From: an uncultured Desulfovibrionaceae bacterium
GTDB taxonomy: Bacteria; Desulfobacterota; Desulfovibrionia; Desulfovibrionales; Desulfovibrionaceae
Length of the DNA stretch: 64,000 nt
Assembly: GCA_944325195.1 (NCBI GenBank)
Contig: CALUZB010000008.1
Coordinates: 62,001 to 126,000 of the forward strand
Direction of reading: 5' to 3'
Shown here: positions 1 to 9,014 of the stretch, one piece after another
How positions within the stretch are numbered: position 1 is the first letter of the stretch
Layout of the letters: each line of letters starts with the position of its first letter
Made by a program: the position numbers and the translations under genes
Notes under the pieces: model-generated
The model's input: the letters and a program-made list of their open reading frames with translations, nothing else
Told to the model about the DNA's origin: nothing
Database searches by the model: none

Positions 1-855
1 TTCCGCCTGTCGGAAGCCGACTTGCCTGACTCCCGCCGCGCGGAGGACAGGTCGGCTCTTGCCTCCGCTGCCGCTCCCCTCTCCTTTAAACCGCCTGAAT
101 TGCAGACTCAAACAGAGAGTTCCGCCGATCCGGCGGACTTCGCACAAGCGGCGGATTTAACTCTCCCCCTGCTGGAGCTGAAACAGGTGAACGTGTTTCT
201 CGAGCGCAAACATGTGCTGCACGACATCAACTGGACAGTGCAGAAAGGCGAAAACTGGGCAGTGCTGGGAGAAAACGGTTCAGGCAAAACCACCTTGCTG
301 CGCTGCCTCTGGGGGGAAGTACATCCCGCCCTGGGCGGCGTTCTGGCCTGGTTCGGCAACCCCGGTCCCCACAACCAGGCACTCCTGCACCGGCAATTCG
401 GCCTGGTTTCCCACCGCCTGCAAACAGCCGTTCCCCCCGACATGCCGGTTGCGGATCTGGTGGTGTCCGGCTTTTTCGCCAGCCTGGATCTGTATCAGCC
501 GCCTTCAGCCGCCCGGCAACAGGCGGCCCTGGAACTGCTGGAAAAAATCGGTCTGGCTCACCTTGCAGAGCGGCGGGCGGGAACCCTTTCGTATGGTCAG
601 TTGCGCCGGGTGCTACTGGCCCGCGCCCTGGTGCACAAACCGGTTCTTCTGTTCCTTGATGAGCCCTGCTCCGGGCTTGACGCCGCATCCAGAGCCGCCT
701 TTCTACTCACCCTGGCCGAAGCCGCCCAAAACGGAAGCACACAGCTTATCCACGTCACCCACCATGAAACCGATCTGGTCGGCATAACCAGCCACGTCCT
801 CTGCCTGGAACAGGGAAAAATCGTTTACAGCGGGACCTATCCGCACAAACTGTAA
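1..855 (+). CDS. ABC ATPase, ModF-like, C-terminal part (5' end outside window)
   Basis: The frame is open to the left edge, so the start lies outside the window; the TTG at 22 is unlikely to be the real start. After a linker of about 50 low-complexity residues there is one ABC domain. Counting from 22 it has Walker A GENGSGKTT (about 83-91), signature LSYGQ in place of LSGGQ (189-193), Walker B LLFLDEP (209-215) and an H-loop in THH (about 247). The altered signature, the end of the domain and the linker before it resemble the second half of the two-domain ModF/photorepair ATPases, which lack membrane domains. No permease is visible. The substrate or role is unknown; a stand-alone ATPase is the alternative. 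Confidence 0.8.
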   Translation, partial: FRLSEADLPDSRRAEDRSALASAAAPLSFKPPELQTQTESSADPADFAQAADLTLPLLELKQVNVFLERKHVLHDINWTVQKGENWAVLGENGSGKTTLLRCLWGEVHPALGGVLAWFGNPGPHNQALLHRQFGLVSHRLQTAVPPDMPVADLVVSGFFASLDLYQPPSAARQQAALELLEKIGLAHLAERRAGTLSYGQLRRVLLARALVHKPVLLFLDEPCSGLDAASRAAFLLTLAEAAQNGSTQLIHVTHHETDLVGITSHVLCLEQGKIVYSGTYPHKL

Positions 856-1314
856 CAGCTCTCAAGATTGATTCGCTCTGAAGGGCCGCCGCACATAGGC
901 TTTCGGCCCGACATGCGGCGGCATTTGACGGAAAACAGCCTGAAGGCGTTGAGGGTGCTTCTGGGGGGAAGCGTCACCTTCCGGCCCGGTTTTTCAACTG
1001 AGCGGGCATAAGACGGACGCCCGCTAACAGCAAACATATAATTAATACGTATTACCTATTAATCGAGTAGGAAATGAATAATATTTCAAGATCCATTTCA
1101 TTAACCGCAGCTTCCAATCTGAGATTAACATCACCCCATCGGGCTGAAATTGACTGCAAACGGCATCACAACCCCCAAATCTCACCGGCACAAAGGAAAG
1201 AAGCATGACAAAGCCCCGCGCTTTTCACTTGCCTTTGCCGCAAAAAGCGAATAGAAAAGATGTCTGTTCAGGCGGTTTTTGCTGACCTGGCCATAATAAG
1301 TTCGAGGGAGTAAT
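856..1314. other. Intergenic region upstream of pyrR
   Basis: No convincing gene. A 9-bp inverted repeat (885-893 with 914-922, loop 20) follows the ABC gene but has no T-run, so a terminator is doubtful. The stretch 1036-1110 is AT-rich and contains a 9-bp imperfect inverted repeat (1071-1079 with 1091-1099, one mismatch) that could be an operator. No PyrR-type anti-terminator leader was recognised. Confidence 0.4.
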
Positions 1315-1848
1315 ATGCAAACTCAAACCATAGCCAATGCAGAAGAAATCAAACGCACCATTGAACGTCTTGCCTACGAAATACTCGAGCGCAAAGGCAA
1401 CTGCGAAAACCTGGCCCTACTGGGAATACAACGCCGCGGCGTGAGCATTGCAGCCCGGCTCAAAGACATTCTGGAAAAAAAACTTGGCCGCAAACTGCCG
1501 TTCGGCGAGCTGGATATCAACCTTTACCGCGACGACTGGACCAGCCTTGCTCATAAACCGGTTATCGGGCCTACCAACATTCCGTTCGACCTTTCACAAT
1601 ACGAAGTATTGCTTGTGGATGACGTGCTGTTCACCGGACGTACCATTCGGGCCGCCCTGGAAGCCTTAGGCGATCATGGCCGCCCCCAGAAAGTTGAGTT
1701 GTTGACTCTGATTGACCGGGGCAACCGCGAACTTCCCATTCAGGCCGACTTTATCGGCAAAACAGTGCAGACCGGACGCAATGACCATGTGGACGTGGCT
1801 GTAGCTGAAATTGACGGCAACGACACAATTACCCTGAACCGGAAATAA
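1315..1848 (+). CDS. pyrR: PyrR, bifunctional pyrimidine regulator / uracil phosphoribosyltransferase
   Basis: 177 residues, the usual PyrR length. A type I phosphoribosyltransferase fold is shown by the PRPP loop VLLVDDVLFTGRT (about 98-110), with a GIQRRG segment near 38-42 as in PyrR. PyrR enzymes form UMP from uracil and PRPP; in Gram-positives they also bind pyr mRNA. Whether RNA regulation operates here cannot be told from the sequence, since no pyr genes or anti-terminator are adjacent. The ATG has a good ribosome site (AGGGAG, 6-7 bases upstream). The gene appears to stand alone. Confidence 0.9.
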   Translation: MQTQTIANAEEIKRTIERLAYEILERKGNCENLALLGIQRRGVSIAARLKDILEKKLGRKLPFGELDINLYRDDWTSLAHKPVIGPTNIPFDLSQYEVLLVDDVLFTGRTIRAALEALGDHGRPQKVELLTLIDRGNRELPIQADFIGKTVQTGRNDHVDVAVAEIDGNDTITLNRK

Positions 1849-2357
1849 TCCGTTTTCAGCCGCTGCCTCCGTCCCCGTCGCTCTGCAACAGGAGCCCTCC
1901 GGTTTTTGTTTGCCGGTTATCAGGGCAGATGCCGCTTGGAAACTGCGGGGCTGTCTGTCCGAAAGTTTCTGCCCGGAAATTGAGACGCGGCAACAGGCTT
2001 GGATACAGACAGGAGCAATCGGTAACAGTGGGTTGTTCCGCTGGTTCAGGTTCTTGCTGCAATATTGCAGGCTAAACCTGCTTTTTGCCGTTAAACAACG
2101 CTTCCCGCGTTAAAATACTCCGGATATCGGTGATTATGAACAGACTCGGGGCAGATTTAGTTCGCTTTTCCCGGGCTGCTGCCCCATCGAGTTGTCTGTT
2201 TGAATTATCAGTAAGGTTTGCCTGGAATGTCAACCGGCAATCACCCGACACACCACCGCCATAAGGCGGCGTCTGAGCTTTATCAGCATTAAACCACCCG
2301 GCCGCGACTGCCGTTCGCTTTACATAAACAGCCCGTCCTGCAAATGTACTGGTCTGT
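1849..2357. other. Intergenic region between pyrR and radA (convergent)
   Basis: No gene recognised. It contains a short hairpin followed by a T-run (2067-2086, listed separately) and a minus-strand hairpin CCGCC-ttat-GGCGG near 2257-2271 that could end radA transcripts but has no T-tract. Confidence 0.4.
2067..2086 (+). terminator. Possible weak intrinsic terminator
   Basis: GCAGG-ctaaa-CCTGC, a 5-bp stem with a 5-base loop, is followed by TTTTT. It lies about 220 bases past pyrR and is on the correct strand. The stem is short, so confidence is low. Confidence 0.35.
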
Positions 2358-3710
2358 TTACTTTCTGAACAAACTCTGTTGAAGCTGCATGATAGTTTCA
2401 ATGCCGCTCTGCCCGCAACGACTCGGAGACGGACAGAAAATCGGCGCATACCCCAGGCGGTTCGCCTGCTTGAACCGCACATCATGTGCGGATACCGGAC
2501 GAATCTGCCCGTTCAAATCCACTTCGCCCCAGAACACACAACGCTCCGGCAAGGGGATATCATAAAACGAGGAAAGCACCGCCACAACCAGCCCAAGATC
2601 CATGCCCGGCTCCTGAATTTTCAGACCGCCGCCCACTTTCGCATAAATGTCCACCTGTCCGAAATTGAGTTTCAGCCGCTTTTCCAGTACCGCCAGCAGC
2701 AGGTGCAGGCGGTTGACGTCAAAGCCGACTGCCGCCCGCCGGGGTATGCTCAAAAACGAACGCGACACCAGGGCCTGCACCTCTACCGCAAAAGGGCGAT
2801 GTCCGTCCGCCGCCATCACCACCGCCGTGCCGCTGAGGGCGGGGTTGCGCGCCCCCAGAAAGAACGTGGACGGATCTTCCACTACCGTCATGCCTTGGCC
2901 GCGCATTTCAAACACCAGCAACTCCTGGTTGGGGCCGAATCGGTTCTTCAAAACCCGCAACAGCCGAAAAGTGAACTGGCGGTCGCCCTCCAGGGAAATG
3001 ACCGTATCAACCATATGCTCCAGCAATTTCGGACCGGCCAGTTGCCCGTCTTTGGTCACATGCCCCACCAGCAGCAGGGTTGTGCCGCAGGCGCGGCAAC
3101 GCTCAATCAGCTCGGTAGCCACAGCCCGCACTTGCGATACCGATCCGGGCAGGCCCTCAGCCAGAGATGAACCCATGGTCTGCACGGAATCCACAACCAG
3201 CAGGGCCGGCGCTTTTCCCGGTTCCAAACCGGCCAGCACATCGTCCAACCGGCTGCCGGCAACAGCGTTAAGATTGGGGCCCAGCACCTTAAGCCGTTCG
3301 GCTCTGGCCTTGATCTGCCCCAGTCCTTCCTCGCCGCTGGCATACAATACTTCACGCCCGGCCGCAGCCACTGCCCCGGCCACCTGCAGCAGCAAAGTGG
3401 ATTTGCCTATGCCCGGCTCACCGCCCACCAGAATGGCCGCTCCAGGAACCAGCCCTTTACCCAAAATGTAATCCAGATCGGAAAACCCCGTACCGTAGGG
3501 GGCCTCATGCTCATGAGAAAAGTCTTGCAGCAACACAATCTTCGGGCCGGGCGAGCCTAACCCGGATGCGCTTTTCCTATGCCCGGCAGGTGCTTTTGTT
3601 TCCTGATGAGCCTCAAGCGTGTTCCATTCCCGACAGTTGGGACATTGCCCTTTCCACTGCAGACTTCTGGCGCCGCAATTGGCGCAAATGAAAATTTCCT
3701 TAACGCTCAT
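2358..3710 (-). CDS. radA: RadA/Sms DNA repair protein
   Basis: 450 residues from the chosen ATG. An N-terminal C4 zinc finger (Cys 9, 12, 23, 26) is followed by a RecA-like ATPase with Walker A GGEPGIGKST (about 96-105), the RadA-specific KNRFG motif (255-259) and a C-terminal Lon-protease-like domain. RadA drives branch migration of recombination intermediates. The chosen start overlaps the 3' end of pth by 11 bp and has GGGAA upstream. An in-frame ATG at 3734 lies further inside pth and is less likely because the zinc finger begins right after the 3710 start. The overlap with pth suggests co-transcription and translational coupling. Confidence 0.95.
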   Translation of the reverse strand: MSVKEIFICANCGARSLQWKGQCPNCREWNTLEAHQETKAPAGHRKSASGLGSPGPKIVLLQDFSHEHEAPYGTGFSDLDYILGKGLVPGAAILVGGEPGIGKSTLLLQVAGAVAAAGREVLYASGEEGLGQIKARAERLKVLGPNLNAVAGSRLDDVLAGLEPGKAPALLVVDSVQTMGSSLAEGLPGSVSQVRAVATELIERCRACGTTLLLVGHVTKDGQLAGPKLLEHMVDTVISLEGDRQFTFRLLRVLKNRFGPNQELLVFEMRGQGMTVVEDPSTFFLGARNPALSGTAVVMAADGHRPFAVEVQALVSRSFLSIPRRAAVGFDVNRLHLLLAVLEKRLKLNFGQVDIYAKVGGGLKIQEPGMDLGLVVAVLSSFYDIPLPERCVFWGEVDLNGQIRPVSAHDVRFKQANRLGYAPIFCPSPSRCGQSGIETIMQLQQSLFRK

Positions 3711-4329
3711 CAGAGATTCCCGGTTTATTGTCAATCCCCGGAGTGAACGAATTGACCTCGCTCATCACCTTATTAAAGTCCCGGCAAGTGTAGTCCAAGC
3801 TCATGACCGCCGCAAACTCCGTAACCTTGCGCAGTACTTCCGCTTCTTCCGGGCGAAACCGGGCCAGTACATAATCAGCCACATCGCCGTGAACCGGTTT
3901 GCCCACCCCCAGACGCAAGCGGACAAAATCCTGCGAGCCCAAGTGAGCGGCAATGGACTTCAGCCCGTTGTGCCCGGCTGTGCCGCCGCCCCGCTTAAGC
4001 TTCAACCGTCCCAAAGGCAAATCCACCTCGTCGTGAAGCACAAACACCGTCTCCACCGGCAGGCGATAAAAATGAACCAGCGCGCCCACAGCCTCTCCAC
4101 TCAGGTTCATATAAGTTTCCGGCTTACACAACAGCCAGTCGCCCCCGCCTATTCCGGCTCTCCACAAGCGCATCGGCACTTTCGGCCCCTTGGCGACATT
4201 TACGACTGCACCCCGCCGGCCGAGCAGCTCCAGAATCTCGTCAAGCACCATCCAGCCGAAATTATGCCGGGTGTGTTCATATTGTTTGCCGGGGTTGCCG
4301 AGAGCCACAATCAGCCCGCTCAAATCCAT
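3700..4329 (-). CDS. pth: Peptidyl-tRNA hydrolase
   Basis: 209 residues. It carries the Pth family signatures: GNPGKQYEHTRHNFG with the catalytic His22, KPETYMNLSG (69-78) and HDEVDLPLG (99-107). The enzyme releases tRNA from peptidyl-tRNAs dropped by ribosomes. It is first in a two-gene unit with radA, whose start lies inside the last codons of pth. The residues after about 190 exceed the common core and are probably a disordered tail. Confidence 0.95.
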   Translation of the reverse strand: MDLSGLIVALGNPGKQYEHTRHNFGWMVLDEILELLGRRGAVVNVAKGPKVPMRLWRAGIGGGDWLLCKPETYMNLSGEAVGALVHFYRLPVETVFVLHDEVDLPLGRLKLKRGGGTAGHNGLKSIAAHLGSQDFVRLRLGVGKPVHGDVADYVLARFRPEEAEVLRKVTEFAAVMSLDYTCRDFNKVMSEVNSFTPGIDNKPGISDER

Positions 4330-4580
4330 ACCTTACCGCCTTCACACAAATTGACTGAATTGTCCGACAAACCGGACTGTTCCGCGCGCAACCACTATAA
4401 CCAACTTCAGCCAAACTGCCTACCAATTTATCCGCCGTTGATATACAACACCATGCAAAGCGATGCCGAATGCTGCGCAAAGTTCAATTACCTCTTGCAT
4501 AAACCCGGCTTAGAAGGTATTATTCACAGGATTGTCTTTTAAAGCGGATAACTTAACACTTTTCCGAACCGGGTTAACAT

Positions 4581-5405
4581 ATGATTATCGTCTGCCCCAA
4601 GTGCTCTACAAAATTCAACTTGCCCGATGATAAGGTAAGCCCTCTGCGCAAAGCAAAATGCAGTTTTTGCGGCAACATCTTCGCTATGGCCGCCGGAATG
4701 GATGAAGCAGCCTTTGCCCAGCTCCCCGGTCTTGGTTTAACCAACCCCAAAGAAGAAGAAAAGCCTCAAGCAACCCACGGAACAACGCCCGACGCCCCGC
4801 CCCCCCCCGCCCGCAAAAAGCGTGGCAAGATGCTGCCCATCATTTTCGGCGGGCTTCTGGTGTTGCTCATTGCGGCAGGCGCCGCTCTCTACTTTATGGG
4901 AATAATCAGAATCGGCCCGGAAACCGCCCCCGACAACACGGAACTGATCTCCAAAGACGAAAACAACGCCGGCGCTCAAAACGCTACAAATCTGTTGGGA
5001 AATGATGAAGAAATCAAAGACATCATTTTCCAGAACACCAAGCAGTATTTTGTGAACAACGAAAAACTGGGGCAGATTTTTGTTGTTGAGGGCAAAACCA
5101 TCAACAATTACCGCACTCCCAAAGAGCTGATCCGCATTGAAGCCGACCTGTTGGATGAACACGGTACGGTGGTTGCCAGCAAGCAGCAGTTTTGCGGAGT
5201 GACCTTAACGATGTTCCAACTTCAAATCCTTTCTGAAGAGGAAATTGAAAAGGCTTTGAACAACAATATCGAAATTCTGGCCAACAATCTGAATATTCAG
5301 CCGGGGGGCTCCGTTTCGTTTATGACCGTGTTCGTAAATCCGCCGCCCAGTATCAGCACCCTGTTCCTGAAAGTGGTTGACGCCAAAGATTCACCAACTA
5401 ACTAA
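4581..5405 (+). CDS. Zinc-ribbon, single-pass membrane protein (DUF3426-like)
   Basis: 274 residues. The N-terminus is an MJ0042-type zinc ribbon (Cys5, Cys8, then CSFC near 27-30). A proline-rich linker, one transmembrane helix (about 86-108, LPIIFGGLLVLLIAAG) and a C-terminal domain of the DUF3426 type follow. This layout is common in delta- and gammaproteobacteria; function is unknown. The zinc ribbon would be cytoplasmic and the C-terminal domain periplasmic. The start is divergent from pth, with about 250 bp between them. The ribosome site is weak. Confidence 0.8.
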   Translation: MIIVCPKCSTKFNLPDDKVSPLRKAKCSFCGNIFAMAAGMDEAAFAQLPGLGLTNPKEEEKPQATHGTTPDAPPPPARKKRGKMLPIIFGGLLVLLIAAGAALYFMGIIRIGPETAPDNTELISKDENNAGAQNATNLLGNDEEIKDIIFQNTKQYFVNNEKLGQIFVVEGKTINNYRTPKELIRIEADLLDEHGTVVASKQQFCGVTLTMFQLQILSEEEIEKALNNNIEILANNLNIQPGGSVSFMTVFVNPPPSISTLFLKVVDAKDSPTN

Positions 5406-6036
5406 AAGCCGTCCCTGAAACGCATTCCAGGGTCGGGCAGAATCCGCGCGGCGGCAACTCCGCCTGAACACTGCAGCAGCAAAGCCCGGATGTCGCCTTG
5501 CGCTTGGGAAGGGTTTGTATCCACTCCCAAGCTTCCGTCCCGTTTGATACCCCGCCCAAGAGTCGCTCACGATTTTTGTATGTGATGCTGCTGGTAAACT
5601 GTCCGCAAGACGATTTCTGAAATGAGTTTTTGGATGCAGCCCGGTTTAACCGGCTCACCCCTGAAACCATTGACATTTTCCGCTCTTCTCTTTGAATCCA
5701 GCTCGCTTTTTGGTAAGTCCGCCTGAAGCAAATGGGCGTGTTCGGCGACAAAGGCGTTGAAGTGTCCTGAAATCATCAAATTGTTTAATGCAGCCTTTTC
5801 AATGAATTTTCGTTTAAATACGCCAAAACAAGGAATTTTTCGTCTTATATCGCCCTATAACTACAATTATCGCAGGAACAAACAACCCGTATCCCAAAGA
5901 AAATGCAATAATCTTGTATTTTCACTTGACCTTAATGCAATAATAGGGCAATCAATATATTGCTAAGCCGCATGGTCATGAGGGCTGTCCTCACGCCGGG
6001 TTGCGGGATTATTTTATTTTAGTGAGGTTTTATTTC
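5406..6036. other. Intergenic region before the RRM protein gene
   Basis: No gene can be supported. A minus-strand open frame at 5567-5779 (70 codons, beginning MMISGHFNAF) reads protein-like but matches nothing I recognise and overlaps another open frame. AT-rich DNA at 5780-5960 probably holds the promoter of the downstream RRM gene; a possible -10 is TAATAG near 5941. The leader before that gene is long, as is common for cold-inducible RNA-binding proteins. Confidence 0.35.
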
Positions 6037-6303
6037 ATGCCTAAGTCTATTTATGTGGGCAATTTGCCTTGGTCTGCTACTGAAGAACAAATTCAAGGTC
6101 TTTTTCAGCCCTATGGAAACGTTCTTTCCGTAAAACTTATTTCCGATCGTGAAACCGGTAGAGCCAGAGGATTCGGCTTTGTCGAAATGGAAGATCCGGA
6201 AGCCGCCGCTGCTATTGAGGCCTTAGATAATTCCAGTTTCGGAGGCAGAACTCTGCGGGTGAACGAAGCTCGCCCAAAAGAGCCCAAAGCTCCCCGTTTT
6301 TAA
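6037..6303 (+). CDS. RRM-domain RNA-binding protein
   Basis: 88 residues, almost entirely one RNA recognition motif. RNP2 is IYVGNL (residues 4-9) and RNP1 is RGFGFVEM (about 47-54). Bacterial RRM proteins of this size bind single-stranded RNA and are often cold- or stress-induced. The ATG at 6037 is chosen over an upstream TTG at 6001 because the RRM begins at once and GTGAGG lies upstream. A strong terminator follows directly, so the transcript is probably monocistronic. Confidence 0.92.
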   Translation: MPKSIYVGNLPWSATEEQIQGLFQPYGNVLSVKLISDRETGRARGFGFVEMEDPEAAAAIEALDNSSFGGRTLRVNEARPKEPKAPRF

Positions 6304-6313
6304 CGAACCTCAG

Positions 6314-6338
6314 AAGCCCCGCTTGCCGGGGCTTTTTT
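6314..6338 (+). terminator. Intrinsic terminator of the RRM gene
   Basis: AAGCCCCG-cttgc-CGGGGCTT, an 8-bp perfect stem, is followed by a T-run to 6338. It starts 10 bases after the stop codon. Confidence 0.92.
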
Positions 6339-6732
6339 ATACTGATTCAGTTTGCGGCTGATTGCGGAATATATTCCAGACAGCGCCTACAGCCCCGCCC
6401 CTTAAAGGATATATTCCAATAAACAGCAACATTTAATCCCCGCTCTTTCAAGTTCACCCCCCCCTTGAAACATAGCGGACTGCTGCGGTAACTTTTATCC
6501 GTCCCAGCAGTAAATAGCGCTTGCATTGAATTGGAAAAGGAAGTATTAAGCGCGGGCATGCCGCTGACAAAGCGAATTGCATTTTTATCGTGCAAGCCTC
6601 TAGGCAAGCATCGGCTTTAATGCTAAGTTGACTCATGTTGAGGAAGCAGTATCGCATGAGCGGATGATCTAACAAGCATTCGGCGGTCTCAACCCGGCCG
6701 GTTTTCCTGCGACAGCACAGGAGGTTTATTGA
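6339..6732. other. Intergenic region upstream of the SLOG-like gene
   Basis: No gene recognised. It contains two copies of a near-identical palindrome: GGAATATATTCC at 6366-6377 and GGATATATTCC at 6407-6417. Their centres are about 40 bp (four helical turns) apart, so they could be paired operator sites. Confidence 0.4.
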
Positions 6733-7290
6733 ATGATGCTAAATCCCAAAGACTGCATTTTATATAGCGGTGGCGCTACAGGTGCGGAAGCGTTTTTCGG
6801 CGCAACAGCGGAAAGCTATGGAGTTCAGGAAGTGAACTACAGCTTCGACGGCCACCAGGCAGAGCGCAACAGAGGTATTCGTGTGCTTACCTCAGAAGAG
6901 TTGGCCTTAAAAGACGTAAGCCTTGCCTATGTGTCCCGGTTGATGAACCGGGAATATACCCGCGCCCCCCTATTCAGAAAGGTGCTGCAATCCATCTGCT
7001 GGCAGGTATCCAGCGGCGAAGAAATCTTTGTAATCGGAAGCGTTCAGGAAGACGGCACAGTGAAAGGCGGTACCGGCTGGGGAGCGGAGTTCGCTAAAAT
7101 CTGCAACAAGCCCCTGTTTGTGTTTGACCAGGAAAGAGGTATTTGGTTCGCCTGGATGGAAAGCGAATGGGTTGAGGCCGGTCAGCCGCAAATTTCCACC
7201 CGCCACTTCACAGGCACCGGAACCAGGTTCATTACCGATACAGGTAAAAACGCTATTGATGATCTGTTCGCCAGAAGTTTCGGACGCTAG
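6733..7290 (+). CDS. SLOG/Rossmann-type nucleotide-binding protein, unknown function
   Basis: 185 residues. The N-terminal YSGGATGAEAFFG (about 11-23) and the later VKGGTGWGAEFAK (about 115-127) are glycine motifs like those of the SLOG superfamily (DprA, LOG, YpsA), which bind nucleotides or nucleotide-derived ligands. There is no visible catalytic LOG motif (PGGxGTxxE), so it is probably a sensor or binding protein. It has an excellent ribosome site (AGGAGG, 8 bases before ATG) and its own terminator, so it forms a single-gene unit. Confidence 0.65.
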   Translation: MMLNPKDCILYSGGATGAEAFFGATAESYGVQEVNYSFDGHQAERNRGIRVLTSEELALKDVSLAYVSRLMNREYTRAPLFRKVLQSICWQVSSGEEIFVIGSVQEDGTVKGGTGWGAEFAKICNKPLFVFDQERGIWFAWMESEWVEAGQPQISTRHFTGTGTRFITDTGKNAIDDLFARSFGR

Positions 7291-7326
7291 GCCGAAAAAG
7301 CGAAGGCAGATTTCCATTAATCAACC

Positions 7327-7352
7327 AAAGGCGGCCTTGGGCCGCCTTTCTT
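7327..7352 (+). terminator. Intrinsic terminator of the SLOG-like gene
   Basis: AAGGCGGCC-ttg-GGCCGCCTT, a 9-bp perfect stem, followed by TCTTGTT. It starts 37 bases past the stop codon. Confidence 0.8.
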
Positions 7353-7377
7353 GTTCAGGTTACACAACAGCCGGAAC

Positions 7378-7634
7378 TCACACCAGTTTAATGTCAATTT
7401 CCCGCTCCAACAGATAATAACGGATATTCGCCATCACCGTATCGTCCGCAATGCCCTGATCCGCCAGAATAATCCGGCCCGGGTTCAGGGCCGCCATGCG
7501 CTCTGCTCCAGATCCAGGGAGAAGCCGTCCAGTTGCATGGCTCCGCTCTGTTCCGACAGCCCCGCCTGTGACAGTTCCGAATTGTCCGCCGCAATTGCGG
7601 GCGCCTGTTCTGCAAGATCCTGTTCCCGGCTCAT
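7378..7634 (-). pseudogene. Small conserved-looking gene downstream of htrA, apparent frameshift
   Basis: An ATG at 7634, 24 bases past the htrA stop and with ribosome site AGGAAGG, opens a 49-codon frame that ends at 7485. Near 7499-7506 the frame one base back continues as QERMAALNPGRIILADQG and runs to a stop at 7378, giving about 85 residues in total. Loss of one G from CAGGAGCGC (now CAGAGCGC) would explain the break. The second half could also start at its own ATG at 7497 (39 residues). I do not recognise the family. It is probably co-transcribed with htrA. A sequencing error cannot be excluded. Confidence 0.55.
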
Positions 7635-7658
7635 TTTCCCTTCCTGTTATTCATGCGG

Positions 7659-9014
7659 CTAACGCTCCACCAGCATAACATGGTAGTTCCCACGTCCTCT
7701 TCCAACCACCAGCATCAATTTGTTATCGAGACTGCTGTTATTAATCGCCCGCACAAAATCCTGCATGGAAGCCATGCTCTGGCCGGAAATACCGCGCACC
7801 ACATCGCCTTTTTCCATGCCTATTTCCGCTGCCGGGCTGCCCGGGCGCACTGCGGTAACCAGCAGGGCCGCGTCCTGCGGGCTTACCCGAATACCCCATT
7901 TGCGGTAAGCCAATTCTTCCGCCATTTCCCGGCTGAACAGCACCGGAACGAATTCCAACTGACGCAGCGCACCCTCGCGCCACACTTCCAGACGCACCTT
8001 GGAATTCTGGGTGAGCGAGCGCAACAATAGCTGGTAATGCTTGCGGTTTTTCACTGCCTGGTTATTCAGTTTCAGGATAACGTCGCCAGCCTGCAAACCG
8101 GCCTTGCGGGCGGGGCTGTTTTCCGCGAAATCGGTAACCAGAAATCCGGCCAGACTGTTCAGGCCCAGATAGGAAGCCAGAGCCGGATCGATATCCTGTC
8201 CGAAAACGCCGAACCAGACCGGACTTACCGCCCCCTGGTCAACCAGTTCATAAGCCACTTCCAGAATTTTAGCCGATGGAATGGCGAACCCGATGCCCTC
8301 CGCCTTGGCCAGCATGGCTGAATTGATCCCGATAACCCGCCCGTTCAGATTGATCAGGGGCCCGCCGGAGTTTCCCGGGTTGATGGCCGCATCGGTCTGG
8401 ATCAGATCGGTAAAATAGCTGCTGCGGGTATTCAGGCTGCGCCCCAGCGCCGACACCACCCCGGTGGTAATAGTGTGGCTGAACCCGTATGGATTGCCGA
8501 TGGCGATTACGGTTTCTCCCGGCATAATCCGGTCGGAATCGCCCAGATCAGCTTCAGGAAGATTGCGTGCATCGGGTATGCGGAGCACAGCCAAGTCAAA
8601 ATCCGGCCCTGAGCCCACCAGTTCGGCGTTGAACGAGCGCCCGTCCTGCAGGCGCACGCTGATTTGAGAGGCTCCGGCAATCACATGCGCGTTGGTAATT
8701 ACCAGTCCCTCCCGGCCGTCCACAATCACCCCGGAGCCCAGACTACTGGTTTCCCGTTGCCGCTCGCCAAAACGCTGCCGCAGGAAATCGTCGATGAACG
8801 GGTCGCTGATCATGCCCTGAAACGGGCTTACCGATGTGGTCTTGGTGGTGACAATATTCACCACGGCCGGGGCCACCTTATCTACCGCCCGCACAATGTC
8901 GCTTTTGCGCAAAGCCAGTTCCTGCGGGCTTTCCGGGGAAATTTCAAGGGCCGCAACCGCCTGACCGGGCGTAAACGCAAGCAAGGCGATGCAGAGGAAA
9001 AGGGATCTCAACAT
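7659..9014 (-). CDS. HtrA/DegP periplasmic serine protease
   Basis: 451 residues from the ATG at 9014, chosen because it has AGGAAG upstream and begins a clean signal peptide (LRSLFLCIALLAFTPGQAVA); a further upstream TTG-type frame is rejected. The trypsin-like domain has the triad His110 (ITNAHV), Asp140 (DFDLAVL) and Ser216 (GNSGGPL). Two PDZ domains fill about 270-450. The family degrades or refolds misfolded envelope proteins. It is degP/degQ-like; which subtype cannot be decided. A small frameshifted gene follows. Confidence 0.95.
   Translation of the reverse strand: MLRSLFLCIALLAFTPGQAVAALEISPESPQELALRKSDIVRAVDKVAPAVVNIVTTKTTSVSPFQGMISDPFIDDFLRQRFGERQRETSSLGSGVIVDGREGLVITNAHVIAGASQISVRLQDGRSFNAELVGSGPDFDLAVLRIPDARNLPEADLGDSDRIMPGETVIAIGNPYGFSHTITTGVVSALGRSLNTRSSYFTDLIQTDAAINPGNSGGPLINLNGRVIGINSAMLAKAEGIGFAIPSAKILEVAYELVDQGAVSPVWFGVFGQDIDPALASYLGLNSLAGFLVTDFAENSPARKAGLQAGDVILKLNNQAVKNRKHYQLLLRSLTQNSKVRLEVWREGALRQLEFVPVLFSREMAEELAYRKWGIRVSPQDAALLVTAVRPGSPAAEIGMEKGDVVRGISGQSMASMQDFVRAINNSSLDNKLMLVVGRGRGNYHVMLVER

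Noticed and set aside
885-922. 9-bp GC-rich inverted repeat after the ABC ATPase gene
   Set aside because: Loop of 20 bases and no T-run, so not called as a terminator.
2379-3170. Long plus-strand frames opposite radA
   Set aside because: Antisense shadows of a GC-rich gene; no ribosome site and no domain. RadA on the other strand is unmistakable.
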